Positions 33,931 to 34,059 of a DNA stretch of 34,059 nt are shown here, piece after piece. This stretch comes from Roseovarius sp. TE539 (lineage in GTDB: Bacteria; Pseudomonadota; Alphaproteobacteria; Rhodobacterales; Rhodobacteraceae). The notes below the pieces were generated by a model that had not been told where the DNA came from, did no database searches, and worked only from the letters and a program-made list of their open reading frames with translations. Location of the stretch: contig NZ_QNGB01000034.1 in NCBI RefSeq assembly GCF_003298505.1, forward strand, positions 1-34,059, written 5' to 3'. Made by a program: the position numbers and the translations under genes. Every line of letters starts with the position of its first letter. Position 1 is the first letter of the stretch.

Positions 33931-34059
33931 TGTGTTCCGTCCCGGATGATCACATAGCCCCTCGTCGATCCGCGCTTTTCATGGCACGATCTGTTTTGAA
34001 CGAGGTGCGAGACGGGAGATCGGCATGCTGATCAAGCTTCACAGCCAAGCGACGACCAC
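33931..34059 (+). mobile_element. Probable left end of an IS481-family insertion sequence (runs off the window)
   Basis: A transposase start lies at 34025, and TGTGTTCCGTCCCGG begins at 33931, about 94 bp before it. IS481 elements usually start with TGT and have a short leader before the transposase. CTATGTG (33928-33934) and CACATAG (33951-33957) form a 7-bp inverted pair at this end. The exact boundary is a guess because the right end is not in view. Confidence 0.45.
34025..34059 (+). CDS. Transposase N-terminus, IS481-like (partial)
   Basis: The frame begins ATG at 34025 after GGGAG and reads MLIKLHSQATT before the window ends. This matches the very conserved start of IS481-group transposases (MLIKLH followed by a short Thr/Ala-rich stretch and an HTH), as I recall them. 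Only 11 codons are visible, so the catalytic DDE core cannot be checked. Confidence 0.6.
   Translation, partial: MLIKLHSQATT

Overview
The window looks like a chromosomal segment of a high-GC alphaproteobacterium of the Rhodobacteraceae (Roseobacter-like) group. The gene neighbourhoods support this: a dac-tmk-holB-tatD-MBL cluster, ccmI-ruvX-DUF1289, the four-subunit sarcosine oxidase genes soxBDAG, and a pobA-pcaD pair. No species name can be read from the sequence itself.

Layout. Positions 1 to about 8818 are the right-hand part of an integrated accessory element that ends at a tRNA-Ser(UGA) gene (8819-8908, minus strand). It carries a TGTAAACAT repeat array at the window edge, a fic gene broken by a short deletion, a membrane-anchored SNase-like nuclease, a 677-residue protein of unknown function, and an XRE regulator with a small partner. 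Next come a cluster of 9-nt-periodic GGACC/GGTCC repeats, a DUF927 P-loop protein and an AlpA-type regulator. AlpA, a DUF927 replication-type ATPase, iteron-like repeats and a tRNA 3' end at the boundary suggest a phage-satellite-like or mobilizable element. Its integrase and left end are not in view.

Positions 9136-15465 are a plus-strand core block: a SPOR lipoprotein, D-alanyl-D-alanine carboxypeptidase, thymidylate kinase, DNA polymerase III delta', TatD hydrolase, a PhnP-like metallo-hydrolase and an AEC transporter. Most junctions are coupled by start/stop overlaps. Positions 15517-23267 are all on the minus strand: an enolase-superfamily dehydratase with a zinc alcohol dehydrogenase, a DMT exporter, pcaD and pobA (4-hydroxybenzoate to protocatechuate and the later enol-lactone step), then DUF1289, ruvX and ccmI.

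Positions 23482-28927 are a plus-strand sarcosine oxidase operon. It encodes the FAD/FMN/NAD/zinc enzyme that oxidatively demethylates sarcosine to glycine and passes the one-carbon unit to tetrahydrofolate. The operon is unusual: a 98-codon, 47% GC membrane-protein gene sits between soxB and soxD with overlapping stop/start codons on both sides. Downstream is an iron-type superoxide dismutase with a clear terminator; the oxidase makes H2O2, so the proximity may be functional, but it appears to be a separate transcript. The right end holds a host-attachment-family protein, rarD, a LOG-family nucleotide hydrolase whose 3' end overlaps rarD, a long acidic LysM protein, and the first codons of what looks like an IS481-type transposase running off the edge.

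The observations most worth following are the extra cistron inside the sox operon, the GGACC/GGTCC repeat cluster next to the DUF927 gene as a possible replication origin, and the microhomology deletion in fic.
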